Shown here one piece after another: positions 38,288 through 50,242 of a DNA stretch of 64,000 nucleotides. The position numbers and the translations under genes were made by a program. The stretch spans positions 17,759,884 to 17,823,883 of the forward strand of contig CM052356.1 of assembly GCA_028551475.1 (NCBI GenBank). Reading direction: 5' to 3'. The stretch comes from Casuarina equisetifolia (taxonomy: Eukaryota > Streptophyta > Magnoliopsida > Fagales > Casuarinaceae). The notes below the pieces were generated by a model, which was given only the letters and a program-made list of their open reading frames with translations, had not been told where the DNA came from and made no database searches. Each line of letters begins with the position of its first letter. The first letter of the stretch is position 1.

Positions 38288-39263
38288 GGCATTCAGCGAC
38301 TTTGGCTTGCGTAAACCTAAGGCCATTTGGGGAGCTTTATGACCACTTTGTTCTTTTCTTGTCTTATTCCTCGACGTAATGCTTCTTTTCTTGTCTTTGA
38401 TGTCGAATTAAATGAAATGTTTTTGGAATATCCTTTCTAGTTTGTAATATACTGTACAGTCTTTTAATTTTTTAATTTTTTTTTATAAAAAACTTCGTAA
38501 GAGCACACTTATCATTCACATGAATAAAGTGCTGATGTTTTTTAAAATCTGTTACATATTGACAAAATGTATTTTTCTTAAAAAAAATTTAATTTTATAA
38601 CATGATACTTGAATTTTATAGTTTTGGTGGAGCACGTTTCCTATGATATTATTTTTAAAGTTGCAACTTTTATCATATAGTAATTTTGAGATAAATATTT
38701 AAATATTTATATTATTTTTAACTTATTGTAATGCTTTAGAGACAAGGGGTATCCCCTTGATTTAGTAATAAGTTAAGGAGTTTTAATTTGTGAGTTTATT
38801 ATACTATGAATTTATCACCCTTCTTTCATACTTTGTCAGTTTATAAAAAAAAAACACTTATAAATGAACATAAATGAACTAAATATTTGTCTATTTATAA
38901 ACTATTTTAAGAAGAAATAGATTTTCTAACAAGTATTAAGGAGATTGTATTTATATCAGTTACTAACTAAGGTACAATATTAATTCAAACCATTTAAATC
39001 CTTATTGACAGCTACAGTATTATAACGATGAAATATTTAAAATTCTTAAAGCTTTATCTTTTTGTCATAAAAGAGCGAGCTGACATCGCCGTTATATTCT
39101 TCATGGTCAACTATTTGCCGTGCAAGCCCAGAAGTCTCAGGCCCAAATCCAAATCTCATTTTATAGTTCCCAAGGCGTTGGCGCCAAAATCCCTAAATCA
39201 AAATCGCTGGGGGAGAGAGAGAGAGAGGGGGGGGGGGGGGGGGGGGAGAGAGCAATTGCAACA
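38288..39263. other. Divergent promoter region HGPT / MRNIP-like
   Basis: About 1 kb between two divergent genes. It is very AT-rich in the middle. Near the right end is a (GA)n run followed by 20 consecutive Gs. Confidence 0.6.
39212..39246. repeat. (GA)n plus G20 homopolymer before the MRNIP-like start
   Basis: A GA dinucleotide run is followed by G at every position from 39227 to 39246. It ends 17 bases before the ATG at 39264, so it probably lies in the 5' leader. The exact count may reflect assembly of a homopolymer. Confidence 0.85.
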
Positions 39264-40397
39264 ATGTCGACAATTTTCATCGCGGTTCAGTGCTGCCAAT
39301 GCTCGACAATGCAGGCATCGTCCTCTCACTCTGTCTATGTTGAGATGTATTGTATTGTGATGGTGAATATGATCGGTAACGGATGGCATTTGGTCCATGA
39401 CAGGTGAAGCAGAAGAAAAAGAGCAAGAACATCAGCAAGTGGAGCTGCGTGGTGTGCAATCAGAAGCAGTCCCTTCGGAAGGTCTTCGCTCAGGGCTTCA
39501 TGGCCAAGGACCTCCGCAGCTTCGTTCAGTCCTTCAACATGTCCCGCAGTTTATCCGACGATCTTCAGGCGCCACCTCAATATTTCAATGACCAAGAGGA
39601 GATCCACGATGACCGATTACCGCAGAACGATCGTGACAAGAGACGAAGCGACTGGAGCGAGTACCTTGACTCGGACGAGCCAGATCGCGTCAAAGAAGAA
39701 GATACCGGTACTCTCCAATCTTAGTAACTTGAGCAAATTGAAATGATCTAACATTTTTTTTTCTCGGTTTTGTACAGAAGGTGGTGATTTTGAGACCGAG
39801 ATTGTGACTGAGTTGCCGGAGGCAATGTTCAAGAAACGAAGAAGGAACAATTGTTCAGATGTGGCAGGTGATGTTTCCAAGACAAATTTCGGCAGCCAAA
39901 CCGTTGTCTTCCAAGGTAATTATTTCGAGTTTTGTTGGTCTCTTGTTTCATTATTCAACTTCATGCTTTGATTTATATGGACAATTCAAATGCATCTCAC
40001 CTTGAACACTTCAATCAAGCAAGCACTTTGTATAACCAAAACATAGAGCTGAGTGTCGTGCACTGTTGTGACCTCATTTTTATCCGAATCTTCTTCAGGC
40101 AAGGAGCATGGGAGATATCAGTCAGTGGTAGCCAAGGGCTCTTCGAAAGGGAATGAAAACATGGCAAAAGATGCGACGGGGCAGAAGAGGAAGGTCCCAC
40201 TGCTGTCAGCAACTGGCAGAAGGGCATCCAAATGGAATGACTACGTAAATGAAGACGATGATGACTTAAAATTGGAAAGCAAAATGATGTTCGGGGACCA
40301 TATGGGTGGCCGGGCAGATTATGCTCTGCTGGACTTCGAGGCCATAACAGACGATCAAAAGGTAGAAGATGATGTCCACCCAGATTTCACCGTATGA
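39264..40397 (+). CDS. MRNIP: MRN complex-interacting protein (MRNIP) homologue
   Basis: Four exons (39264-39314, 39404-39707, 39778-39915, 40099-40397) encode 263 residues. The N terminus has the MRNIP signature: two CxxC pairs (CCQC and CVVC) forming a likely zinc site, with KQKKKSKNISKWSC and NQKQSLRKVFAQG between and after them, then KDLRSFVQSFN. The rest is polar and low-complexity, with a basic cluster (FKKRRRNN) that could be a nuclear signal and an acidic C terminus. In animals MRNIP supports the MRE11-RAD50-NBS1 complex in the DNA damage response; a similar plant role is inferred. Exon 1 is only 17 codons, and its join to exon 2 (STMQ/VKQKKK) requires a GC-AG intron. It is divergent from HGPT and convergent with the PABP gene. 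Confidence 0.82.
39315..39403 (+). other. GC-AG intron 1 of the MRNIP-like gene
   Basis: 89-nt intron with donor CAG/GCATCG and acceptor GACAG. Without splicing, the frame stops at the TGA just after the acceptor. Splicing joins the two halves of the conserved CxxC region. The donor is weak beyond the GC. Confidence 0.72.
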
Positions 40398-41447
40398 AGC
40401 TCTCTTTTCGCTGCTTGCCTTGTGCTTCCGGCGTTGTGTCTTCTCTTTCCCTATCAGGAACCAAATCTGATGACCATAGGCTGGAGTTGAGAGCTTCTCT
40501 TTTACTTGCAACAAAAAATTTGAGAACATAATTTCCATACTTTCGGATGGAAGCAGCACTGAAAAACAATCCGAGCTCTGTAAGCTTAAAACATTGTCTT
40601 TTTTTGAGCTAGTAATGCCTTTGTGGAAAAAGGTTCGTTTCTTTTTCCAAAACTCTTATATCAAAAAAATATGTCTATATTTTTTTATACAGAACACATC
40701 AAGACAAAATTTAAATAATATAAGACATAATATTATGAAGACTTTCTTTTTTGTTTACAATCAAAGGCGTGTTTACTTAAACCCAACCTTTTAAAGAAAA
40801 CGATCTTTTCAAATGGAAGAAGCCAAGATAAAATTTAAGCAGCATATAAGATACATTTTTTTAACACAACTAACCTTCAAACGTGGTCGTAAGCGATGTG
40901 GCAAAAACGAGGCACACAAGTATTGGTGGGGTGGAGAATGATGATGGTCATATCAAATCTGAGAAGTCTTCAAGACTTTCATGCTTACCACCACTTCAAG
41001 AGGAAGGAATTTCATGCTCGCTGTTTCCGTTTTCAGATAAAGCAGACCTAATAATAAGCCCGCAGTCGGAAACAATTTCAAGGAAATTCCAATTCTACAA
41101 CAATAGGGTTAGTAACCAACATAAACGTAGAGAGAGATCAAAAGAGTAGTACCATAATCCCAGCTTAATTCCTCAGATATATCATAATAGTAATAACAAT
41201 GGTTTTAGTCATAAAGCAAACACAAAAATCCTAATAATCTTAGGTCTTCAAATCCCATCCATCCTAACAGGGGCCTTTAATTAAGAAAAAAATGATAGAA
41301 ATTAAGTTGCCACCACAGATAATACCACAAAATAAACAAAAATTTTGGAGAAAACCCCAGAAACATTGACAGCTCATCATGCCCTGTAAAATACGGGCTC
41401 ATACCACATAATAATGTATTTACCCTTGGAAAAAAAAACTTTTTGCT
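40398..41447. other. Convergent intergenic spacer
   Basis: About 1 kb of 3' flanking DNA shared by the MRNIP-like and PABP genes, AT-rich. No other feature is visible. Confidence 0.5.
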
Positions 41448-44400
41448 TCAAGCATTCAACACTAATGAACCAAGCTGATCACTAACAGCAGACTCTGATG
41501 CAGCTTTATGGAGGACTTCCATTGCCTCAGACACCTTCTGCTTCAGTGCATCTGGAGACTCCAGGAGGTGAATTACCTCTGATTGGTCCATCTCCAGCAA
41601 CATCCCAGTCACCTTTGCCGCATGGTTGGGCTCAAGATTCTCCACATGAGGATACAGTTGCTCACCCAGCATCTGTGATTTTTAGAAAACAATGAGTGCA
41701 ACAATTAAATTTCGCAGTTGAATTTCAAACTCAAGTAAGTGATTTCTGTACAGTCCACAAATCTAGAATTAACAAGATCCTTTTAGATAGCTCTGTTTGG
41801 ATCTTGGACCGCGGATTGTTGGATAGATAGTCAAGGGGTGACTAAAATTCGAAAAAATAACTAGAGATAAGGCGGAAGTTCATTGATATCTCAACAGGTC
41901 AATGCGCGATTCCACATGATAGAAAGATAAAAGATCGGAACAAACTCAAGTACATGGTGACTAGATACAATATGCTAGTGAGAAAACAATGCTTGACAAA
42001 TCATATCTCATAATCATAGAATGAAGGAAAAGAAAAACATACTGCTCGCTGATTATCTGGGCTAGCAGAAGCCAAAGCTGATAGAAGTGTTGAAATATGC
42101 ACTTGTGCAGGTCGCTGGACATCAACTGGAGTCGCAGCACCATCAAAAGACAATGGCATCACTTGACCCACAACACCTTGAGGAGCCACAGATGCATCCA
42201 TGCCACTTCGAGAATTTCCCATATATCTAAAGCGTTGGTTGGAGTTCCGATGCAGCAACTGATTTTGGGAAAATGGTGAAGAAACATTAGAGGCGACAAG
42301 GAATCTTTTACATTACAAGGCTTTTAAACTATCCATTGCTGAATCAGATTATATATAAAAACATCAGAAAATACGAATCTGTATATTTGGACTATGAAAT
42401 ATAAAAACAAAACCCATCTGAACTACAGGGATGAGTAAATAAATGCTGATGAAAATTACTTCCATCCCACCTATCAGGTTTTGGGTATGTGTTTATCACC
42501 CAAGTTATAAACTAAAAGGAAATGAGAAATGGAGTGAAAAGTGAAAAGAAAAAGAAGGTTAATCATATCACCTGCTGCTGTTGCACCGGTTGAAGGTTTC
42601 CACCTCGTCGCATACCCATCTGCTGACCTGGCTGTCCTTGCCGCTGAAGCTGGTATGAAACAATAAAGTTTGGAGCAACACCTGGGCGCATTCCTGGCAG
42701 AAGTTGCTGCTGGAAGCCATAACCCATAGGCTGAGGTGGTAGCATACCAGGATTGCCTTGACCAAAATATAAATGTTGAGAGGGAAATCTAGGGGCCCCA
42801 GGATGAAATCCAGGAATTCCAGGAGATAAAGGTGCAATACCACCAGGTGCTCGGACTTGAGAAAATTGTGCCTACAAAAGAGATCATTTATATATTCAGC
42901 CACCAGATTTGACAGAATGAGAACATAACCTATGACAAAAATTTCCTTCATGATAAGAAGTGAGAGGCCAACTCTTTTTTATTATAACTTACACACACAT
43001 ATTGTGCCTGGAAGCAAATCTGCCATTTGGGAGGCTAATTACCACACGAAGATAAAATGTTAAAGAATTTTTCAATCTTGTGCTACTAAATTTTCAATAT
43101 GGAAGTCCAAATATGCCATTTGGGAGGCTAATGCCCACGCGAAGATAAAATGTTAAAGAATTTTTCAATCTTGTGCTACTAAATTTTCAGTTTGGAAGTC
43201 CAGAGGGAACAAATTCATAGAGAAAAACAATTTTATTTGTTTATTGCGAAATTAGGTGACAATTAATTGGAAAAGCATTCAATGGTTGGATAGCTTTAAA
43301 GCAAACAATGCATAAACATTATATTGAAATATAACAAGAAGTTCGAGGATTGCAAATATCTTTGCAATCAAAACTCCTAAACTGAAACTTATGTGGCTCA
43401 ACTTCTGTTCAGTCATGAAATATCTCCTGCACATAACTTGGGCAAAGAAACACATGCTCATTTGGTATAAAACAAAAAGACCATCTTTATTCCAGTAGTG
43501 CAAGTAATAAGTCTAGGGCTGACAACGATTCTTTCCTTTACTTGTCTTCCTCCATATTTAGGAAGAAAACACAGCAGAGATTCATAATTCTAATTCAAAG
43601 AAATGCATAGCACTTTGAGTATCTTAGCAATAATTTTTGTACTAAAAGATGCAAAAGGCTGCAAGACACTAGCTGTAAAATCAAAAAGTAGGCAACTTTT
43701 TAGCTGATAGGTACAATAAGCAAGATCTTTCTTAAAATATCGGCATCTAAAGTGCAAAAAAATGAGCAAGCACTACTGCTCTTTCAAAATGCAGAAGTAT
43801 GCTTTTTCCATGAGAATATACGTGAAGAAAAATCACCTGAAGCCGAACCTTCCTCTCTTCTTTACGCTGGGCCACAGCAACATAAAGGGGTTTGCGTCCA
43901 ATCATCTTTCCATTCATTTCATCCAACTGAAAAAAAAAAGGAAGAAAAATTGACAAGTGCATGAGAAAGCTGTGTGAATAAGTGCAAAAGGAGGGTCTGA
44001 GAAGTGCCTCATGAAAAAAGAATTAATAACTCACAGCTTTAGTGGCTTCCTCTGGTGTAGAAAAGGCCACAAAACCAGATCCCTTGCTGTGACCTTGTGG
44101 ATCAAGCATGACCTGAAAGGATTATATAAAGCAAACCAAAAGTTAAAAGCTAGTACTTTTAAAACAATTGGCTAATTTACTCAGGGGTGTACAATTAAGG
44201 ACCTCCAAGGAAAGAAAGGGAAAAATCACATCACTTGAAGCATAAAAATAGATACCTTGCATGATGTTATTGTTCCAAAACCAGAGAACAAATCCTTCAG
44301 TTTTTCATCGTTTATGTCATCATCAAGATTTTTCAGATATAAGTTAGCACCTCGTAACTTTTCATATCTACTAATTCTTTCTTGTTCAAACTTGGCCTTT

Positions 44401-46628
44401 AACTCTGCTTCTCTTTCTGCTTTGCTCTGAGCTCTCCCCACATACAAAATCTTGTCATCACTAGCAGTGGTCCCATTCAACTTCTCAACTGCAGCAGCAG
44501 CCGCATCTGGGCTTTGGAAGTTAACAAAACCAAAACATCTAGACTTCCCATTGGCATCCCTCATAATAACTGCACTGGTGATTGAACCATAAGAGCCAAA
44601 AAGTTTCTCAAGGTCCTGATTAGTAGTTGTTTCAGGCAAATTTTTCACATAGACATTAGTGAATTTAGGTGACCCATTTGCTTGAGTCCTTTCTTGACGC
44701 CGAATAAAAAGCCCAACATAGACTTTTTTATCATTTATCAGCATGCCATTCAACTGGTTGATTGCACTTTGTGCAGACTCCTCATTATCAAACTGTACAA
44801 ATCCATAACCTTTTGACTGGCCATTGCTATCAACTGCCACCTTGCAAGAAAGTACATTCCCAAAAGCAGCGAAAGTGTCCTGCAATGCCTTATTATCTAT
44901 TGATGTGTCGAGATTCTTAATAAAAATGTTGGCATATCCACTTTTACGGATGCTAGGATCTCTATGAGAAAACATAATCCTGATAGGTTTCCCATTGATA
45001 GGAGTAAAATTCAAAACACCCAAAGCACGAGCAGCTGCAATGCAAATAACCCGATTAGGGTCATAAAGCTTGGCTGGAAAAATTAATTCAAAAGAAAAAG
45101 AAACAAAACAAGGATCACATGCACCAAGTCTTTTGATGAAATGCACTAAAAGAATAGCCTGAAATGTTTTATTACAAAAAAATGCATAGAATTCAACATG
45201 ATAAAACTATATTAAATTTTCACACTTTGAGCAACTTTCTAACTTTTTTTATGATACAATCTCACAAACATAAAGATATACATCTATACATTCATATAAC
45301 ATATATGAACATATAACCCAATATTGACATACATAAATGTATAGTGTAAATTTTCAAAGAGATCACATAATATACTCAATACCAAATGTATGTTTGCAAC
45401 ACAGAAAATTCACAAGCATTGACCCACAAGTTCAGTAGTCAATTAACCTGGTTCAGAGTTATGGAAGTAGTGGGAAGTACTGGCACTTGATGAAAATGAG
45501 GTTAATAAAAAGGTAGAGCATAAAGCACTATACTGACCATAAGAAGTCAAAGAAATTCACTACTTAAAACAAACGATCTACTTAAAAGATACGAAATATA
45601 CCAAAGATTACTTTTGAGTGGCAGAATCCATAATCATAAAATAATAAGAAAGCAACTATTAAAAATATACACATTAATTTTCTTTTCACACTTCTACCAA
45701 AAATGAAAACAGACCATAAAGCTCATTTCTAAATCTCAACAAGTTTATAAAAGAAAAAATCTACTCAAGACTTGTACTTTTGAATATAGAGGCATAACAA
45801 CTAAAAATTTAAATGTCCCTTGTTTTCTTTCTTTCTTAATTAGAACTAGTTTGTTCAATCATATGAAATTCATATACCAAAAAAATAGAATATTTCCCAT
45901 AAACAAAAGAAAGAAATTCTTCAAAAGACTTAAAATAATTCTCATAAAAATCACATCCAACAAAAGATGCTGCTGAAGAATCTACCGAGAAAAGGACAGC
46001 TTCACATACAAAAGCTTCAAACTTAGAAAACCAAAACCCGCAATGATGATACCCAAATCACTGTGTTCAGAGTTCTAAAAGCATAAACCACAAAACAAAA
46101 ACCGTTTAAAGATTCACCGAAAGGATAGTACTTTTGAAACCAAAAATAAATAAATAAATATTACGAAATATACGCAAACAGATAACACACCAAAAACCCC
46201 ACTTCACGCCGAAGACACAAACTCCAAACTCAAGAAACAAAACAAATACTGATCAAACCCGAAGCAAAAAGATCAGATATTGAAAACTATTCACTAAAAT
46301 CAACGGCTTGTTAAAAAAAAAAAAGAAGAAAAAGGCAAGAATCTAATAGGAAAAACAAAGGCAACGGGCAATAGAACAGTCACGGACCGTCTTGAGCATT
46401 GGCATAATTGACATAAGCGTAGCCGAGAGAGGACCTCCGAGTCTGATCCCTGCAAACCCTAATGGACACCACTTGAGCCACTTGCCCGAACACGTCGAAG
46501 AGCTGCCCCTCGTCCACGCTCGGGTCCAGATCCCCGACGTACAGCGACGGGTTCCCCTGTGCCGGCGCCGCAGAATCAGGCTGAGAAGCCACCGTCGGAG
46601 TCGCCGGAGCCGAAATTGCCGCTGCCAT
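41448..46628 (-). CDS. PAB: Cytosolic poly(A)-binding protein (PABP)
   Basis: Seven exons (46388-46628, 44256-45034, 44035-44112, 43837-43926, 42572-42871, 42043-42258, 41448-41672), all GT-AG, encode 642 residues. Order: short Ala/Pro-rich N terminus; RRM1 (~27-105, [11 protein letters not shown] and LGYAYVNY); RRM2 (~115-190, IFIKNLD and KGYGFVQF); RRM3 (~205-280, VYVKNLPE and RCFGFVNF); RRM4 (~308-385, [10 protein letters not shown] and KGSGFVAF); a Pro/Gln/Met-rich linker; and a C-terminal MLLE domain (569 on, [10 protein letters not shown]). This is a full-length PABP, binding mRNA poly(A) tails and recruiting eIF4G and PAM2-motif proteins (family knowledge). The linker suits the PAB5 or PAB2/8 group, but I cannot assign a class. 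MLLE is encoded by one phase-0 terminal exon, the same arrangement as in the chimera at 33.3 kb. Confidence 0.94.
43021..43202. repeat. Tandem duplication, period 93 bp, in PABP intron 4
   Basis: Two units starting TGCCATTTGGGAGGCTAAT at 43021 and 43114. They differ at only a few positions, so the duplication is young. Confidence 0.88.
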
Positions 46629-46706
46629 TGGTATCCCCGAAACCGAAACAAACGACAAAAACAAAGCCTCGATAAACAAAAATATACAACAAAAAAAGAT
46701 ACGCCC

Positions 46707-46722
46707 TTAGGGTTAGGGGTTT
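46707..46722 (-). promoter_or_regulatory. Telo-box-like motif upstream of the PABP start
   Basis: On the minus strand the sequence reads AAACCCCTAACCCTAA, about 80-95 bases before the ATG. Telo-boxes (AAACCCTAA) are frequent near the starts of plant translation-machinery genes (established knowledge). Function here is inferred. Confidence 0.45.
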
Positions 46723-46781
46723 GCGATCGACGAATAAGGAGGGAGAGAAGCTATGGTTTCCCTCTCCGAACAACTGAAGAA

Positions 46782-46808
46782 TTTTTTTTTTGTTTTTTGT
46801 TTTTTTTT
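46782..46808 (-). promoter_or_regulatory. 27-nt A-rich tract in the predicted PABP 5' leader
   Basis: On the transcribed strand the sequence is A9-C-A6-C-A10, 154-180 bases upstream of the ATG. Mammalian PABPC1 mRNA carries an A-rich leader element that PABP itself binds to repress translation (established). A similar role here is inferred and needs the tract to lie within the mRNA. Confidence 0.45.
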
Positions 46809-48237
46809 GGTTTTTCTCTCTGGAAATAGCGAGAAGGCGAGAGACATAGGAGAGGGAAAACAGAGACGGCGAGGAGAAAACATATATACGTGGGGGTAGT
46901 GAGGGAGACGAAGAACCGGTGCGTTTCGACTTCGTAGCGTTTGAGGAAGCCCCATGCATAAGCGATGACGTGGCATCCTACCATTGTACTTTTCTCCCGG
47001 GTTCGGCGCTTTATGTCCCCACCAGTTTTCTTGTTCGCTTATACGTAAATGGAAAAAAGACAAAGAACCAAAAAAAAAAAAAAAAAATCTCTGAACCGTA
47101 TTGGTTTCTGAGAATCTTAGCATAAATTCTAATTTTTGATTTATTTCTATATTTTCTTCTCTAGATTCATCTTTTTTCTGCCATTTCATGTAGTTAAGGA
47201 AACAAAATCTTCAATATTACGATAAATCTGTGGTTCTTTTTTATTTTTTCCTTTTTAACTTTTTAATTAGAAACAAAACAAGGGAAGAGAATCTGCAAAT
47301 TGGTCCGTCGGATTTCATTATACATTTTTCTGTTTTTATTTTATTTTTAACTTATACATACAAATTTACATATCTAAATATTAAACTTAAGACTAAAACA
47401 TATATTTTTAATTGAGCTAAACACTTGTTAACTTTATATTTTTAATTAATAATATTACTTGAACAGTAAATAAAATAACATCTAAAACTATGATTAATTT
47501 TTTTTTTTAAAAAAAAAAACTTCTTACACCGATACGAGAAGCTAAGTTGATGTATTACCATGAAGTCGAAGGGGTGGCATTGTCCTGAATCCCAACCGTT
47601 CAACTCTATGCCACGTTTTGGAGTGCAGCCCAACAACAAGCGATGCCATTAAACTAAGCGGAATGTTGCAGAATTCAAACCGTGCTTATAGGAACAACTA
47701 TGTAGTGGATAAAAACGCTGCTTACATTGGTCTTAACGCCTAACCCAGCCCAAATTGTGTTCCTAGTTCCATACGAGATCCGAGTGCTCACCTTGGTTCA
47801 TTCATTCTTGATGTTATTAAGGTGAGATTCGAGTGTTCCTCATGTAATCCAAGCAAAATCCGAACGAGCCAGGTGGATACAACGTCCCCTGGTCATCCCT
47901 TTTCGATGCAGTCCAAGCGAGATCCGAGTGAACTAGGCAAAAAGCTTCACACCACTCATTCCTTTTGTGCTTGGGATGAAAATATGACAAATTGTTGCCG
48001 ACCGAATAATTAATGCACCTCTTAAACAATCATTAAGGATATAAATAGAGTTGCCTCACGATTCTGAGGACACTAGAATGGAACATATGCCTGCTGTCCA
48101 TTACCATATATTTTACACAAGAACCAAGGCTAAGAGTGGTGTGAGATTAATGATGGCATTTATAACTAAAATAGTCTCTAAAATCCATCACAAAACATCT
48201 CCCAAACAATTCCAACATTTAGCCTAAGCAACCAATG

Positions 48238-48670
48238 ACTAACTTCAGCTTCCACTGCTTTAACAGCATGTTACGAAAAGCTCCATCCTGTGCTGTCTGC
48301 GACAATTTATCTGCCAACCCAAAGGATAAATGGAAATGGTTGGAAAACATTCTGACCAGCATCACGAACATTAATCACCTACATCTCTCATCTTTCTGAA
48401 AATATATAGGCGTTCAACCGAATATTTCTCAAACAACTGATTTCTAAGGTGAACGAACTGCTAGGCCCTTTGTATCTATTGACAACATAGATTGATATGT
48501 ATGGATGGAAAAGAAGAGAGAAACCTATCTCACATCTAGAAGCAGGGAAAATGTGCTTGTTATTTTCGTACCAGTGCCTCTCGACAACTCTCCCAGCACA
48601 AGACTGTTTGGGATATTCAAGAAAAAGTTTAAGTATCGATGGTATACATAAAAGAGATGCCAGAAATGAT
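48238..48670. repeat. Duplicated segment, copy A (XCT 3' part)
   Basis: This segment aligns with 50243-50467 followed by 55785-55947. Shared landmarks include CATCCTGT-CTGTCTGC, CCAAAGGATAAATG and ACCAGTGCCTCTCGACAAC. Relative to copy B it lacks about 55 bases that hold the last XCT exon. Confidence 0.82.
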
Positions 48671-49400
48671 AAAGACCCTTGACCTCTCACCCATCAGATG
48701 CAATGGGGTGGAAGCGCCACCTGGGCTATGCTCCATTACTTGGTATTACATACTGTCGTATGTATACACTGGTTTTCCAATCACATTTTTTGAAAAAAGT
48801 ACAAGGCAAGAGTTGATGTGTCACACCAAACTACGTTATTCACAATTCCATAAACTGACTAAACAAAAACGAACAAGGTCAAGAACAAGTGAAGGAGAAT
48901 AATTATATATCTAAACGCAAGTACCAACATTAAATGCAAGGAGAAAATCACGAGTAGCATAGACAACACAGTTTCTGGTAAACAGCACTCACCTGGATCA
49001 CGCGTCTATGGCCAGCACCATCCCAATAGCTGTATGTAATTTCAAGATGTTCATCTGAAATACATGAAAAAGCTTAATTCGGAAAAAAATTAGGTTTCAC
49101 ATGTTCATAAAAGATATCAAGTGTCAGATCACAGAATTACTTCGAATCTGCTCCTGCCCAAGAAGCCACTGTATGCCAGCCTTTCACTCTCAGCATGCTC
49201 CTCTGCCCCCCGCTCACTGAAAGCGCATCCTCATCACCTCTAACATCAAACGTTAGTAGAAAACCACAGAGGGAGGGGGAAGGGAGAAAGGGAGCAGGGA
49301 GAGTTGTCATACCTATCAGTCCGAAAGCTCGTTTCCGCTGTGTATCGTTACCAAATTTGCCATGACAAAACTTCTTTGATTGGAAAGCTACAAAGGGACA
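48529..49400 (-). pseudogene. XCT: XAP5/XCT (FAM50-family) pseudogene, copy A
   Basis: Minus-strand exon remnants match XAP5 CIRCADIAN TIMEKEEPER, a nuclear protein. Exon a (up to 49400, ending 49313) has GKFGN and, after a frameshift, ETSFRTD. Exon b (49141-49216) reads SERGAEEHAESERL, then shifts frame before QWLLGQEQIR. Exon c (48993-49054) is intact: EHLEITYSYWDGAGHRRVIQ. Exon d (48529-48603) reads AGRVVERHWYENNKHIFPAS with the following Trp changed to Cys. Junctions a/b and b/c keep splice sites and phases, so this is a genomic copy, not a processed one. The exons between c and d and the last exon are missing. With two or more frameshifts it cannot make XCT. A ~0.4 kb part recurs as copy B. 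Confidence 0.82.
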
Positions 49401-50242
49401 AGTAAAAGCATTACTTTAAAATGCGAAATAAATAGAAGCAGTAATGAAGTTATAATAGTTGGCATCCATCCCACTTTCAACTCTCAGAAGCGAAGGACAG
49501 AGACAAGATCTTTAAGAAACTACTACTAAAATACCAAGGATCTGAGTTCAGTGAAAATTCAGAAAAGCTCTTGACAGCAATCAACTACTTAACATTAAGG
49601 AAATCCAGCACTCCACGGTGTTTTTCTGTTCCCAGGGCTATCAGTGCAGCAAGACTTAATGAAAAAATAAAAAAAAATCAACAAGAACATTCTAGCACTG
49701 ACAAAGCTAGAACTCTCTCAAACTCAAATTTATAGCCTCAAACTAAGAGGTAAAATGCAAAAGACAAAGCTATCAAAACAAACCAGCACCTGCTCGTGAC
49801 CTTCCCAGAGTAAACATCCAGATGCATTATTACGTATAAATGAATTTTGAGCAACACGAGTGATTTATTTGAAATTTTCCTTACAGAGTAACCAACCCAA
49901 GAATGGATTCAGCTAGATGTTCCCCAACACCTAGACGGTCCTGGCCAGATAGCTAAAAGTCCTAAGCTAAACCCATTGTTGGAGCATTTGAGAACATAAG
50001 CGCGCACAGCAGCTCTTGAACTTTCTAAAGAAGAAGGCACACCAGCACCTAATATTCAACATGGTCATCATCAAACATACATTGAAGAAGAACTCAGGTC
50101 GTTTAAATAAAACAGGCATTTCTTATAAGGCCATGCAACAACCAGGGTCGTTTAATGCAACACACCTTCACAAGAACAAGAGATGACAGTCAAACATCAA
50201 AATCAAGTGTGGTGAGAATAACAAGCCAAAAATCAACAAATT
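49401..50242. other. Intergenic DNA between the two XCT remnants
   Basis: About 0.8 kb in which I recognise no exon or repeat. N-terminal XCT exons were looked for and not seen. Confidence 0.45.

Larger units (their letters stand above)
46629..48237. other. PABP promoter region and intergenic DNA
   Basis: Contains the PABP leader and promoter, then AT-rich DNA with long A/T homopolymers near 47070-47087 and 47499-47518. Between about 47.75 and 47.95 kb the motif GAGATCCGAGTG and variants recur three or four times. No gene is seen. Confidence 0.5.

Noticed and set aside
46392-46829. 145-residue plus-strand frame over PABP exon 1
   Set aside because: Antisense shadow of the GC-rich PABP first exon.
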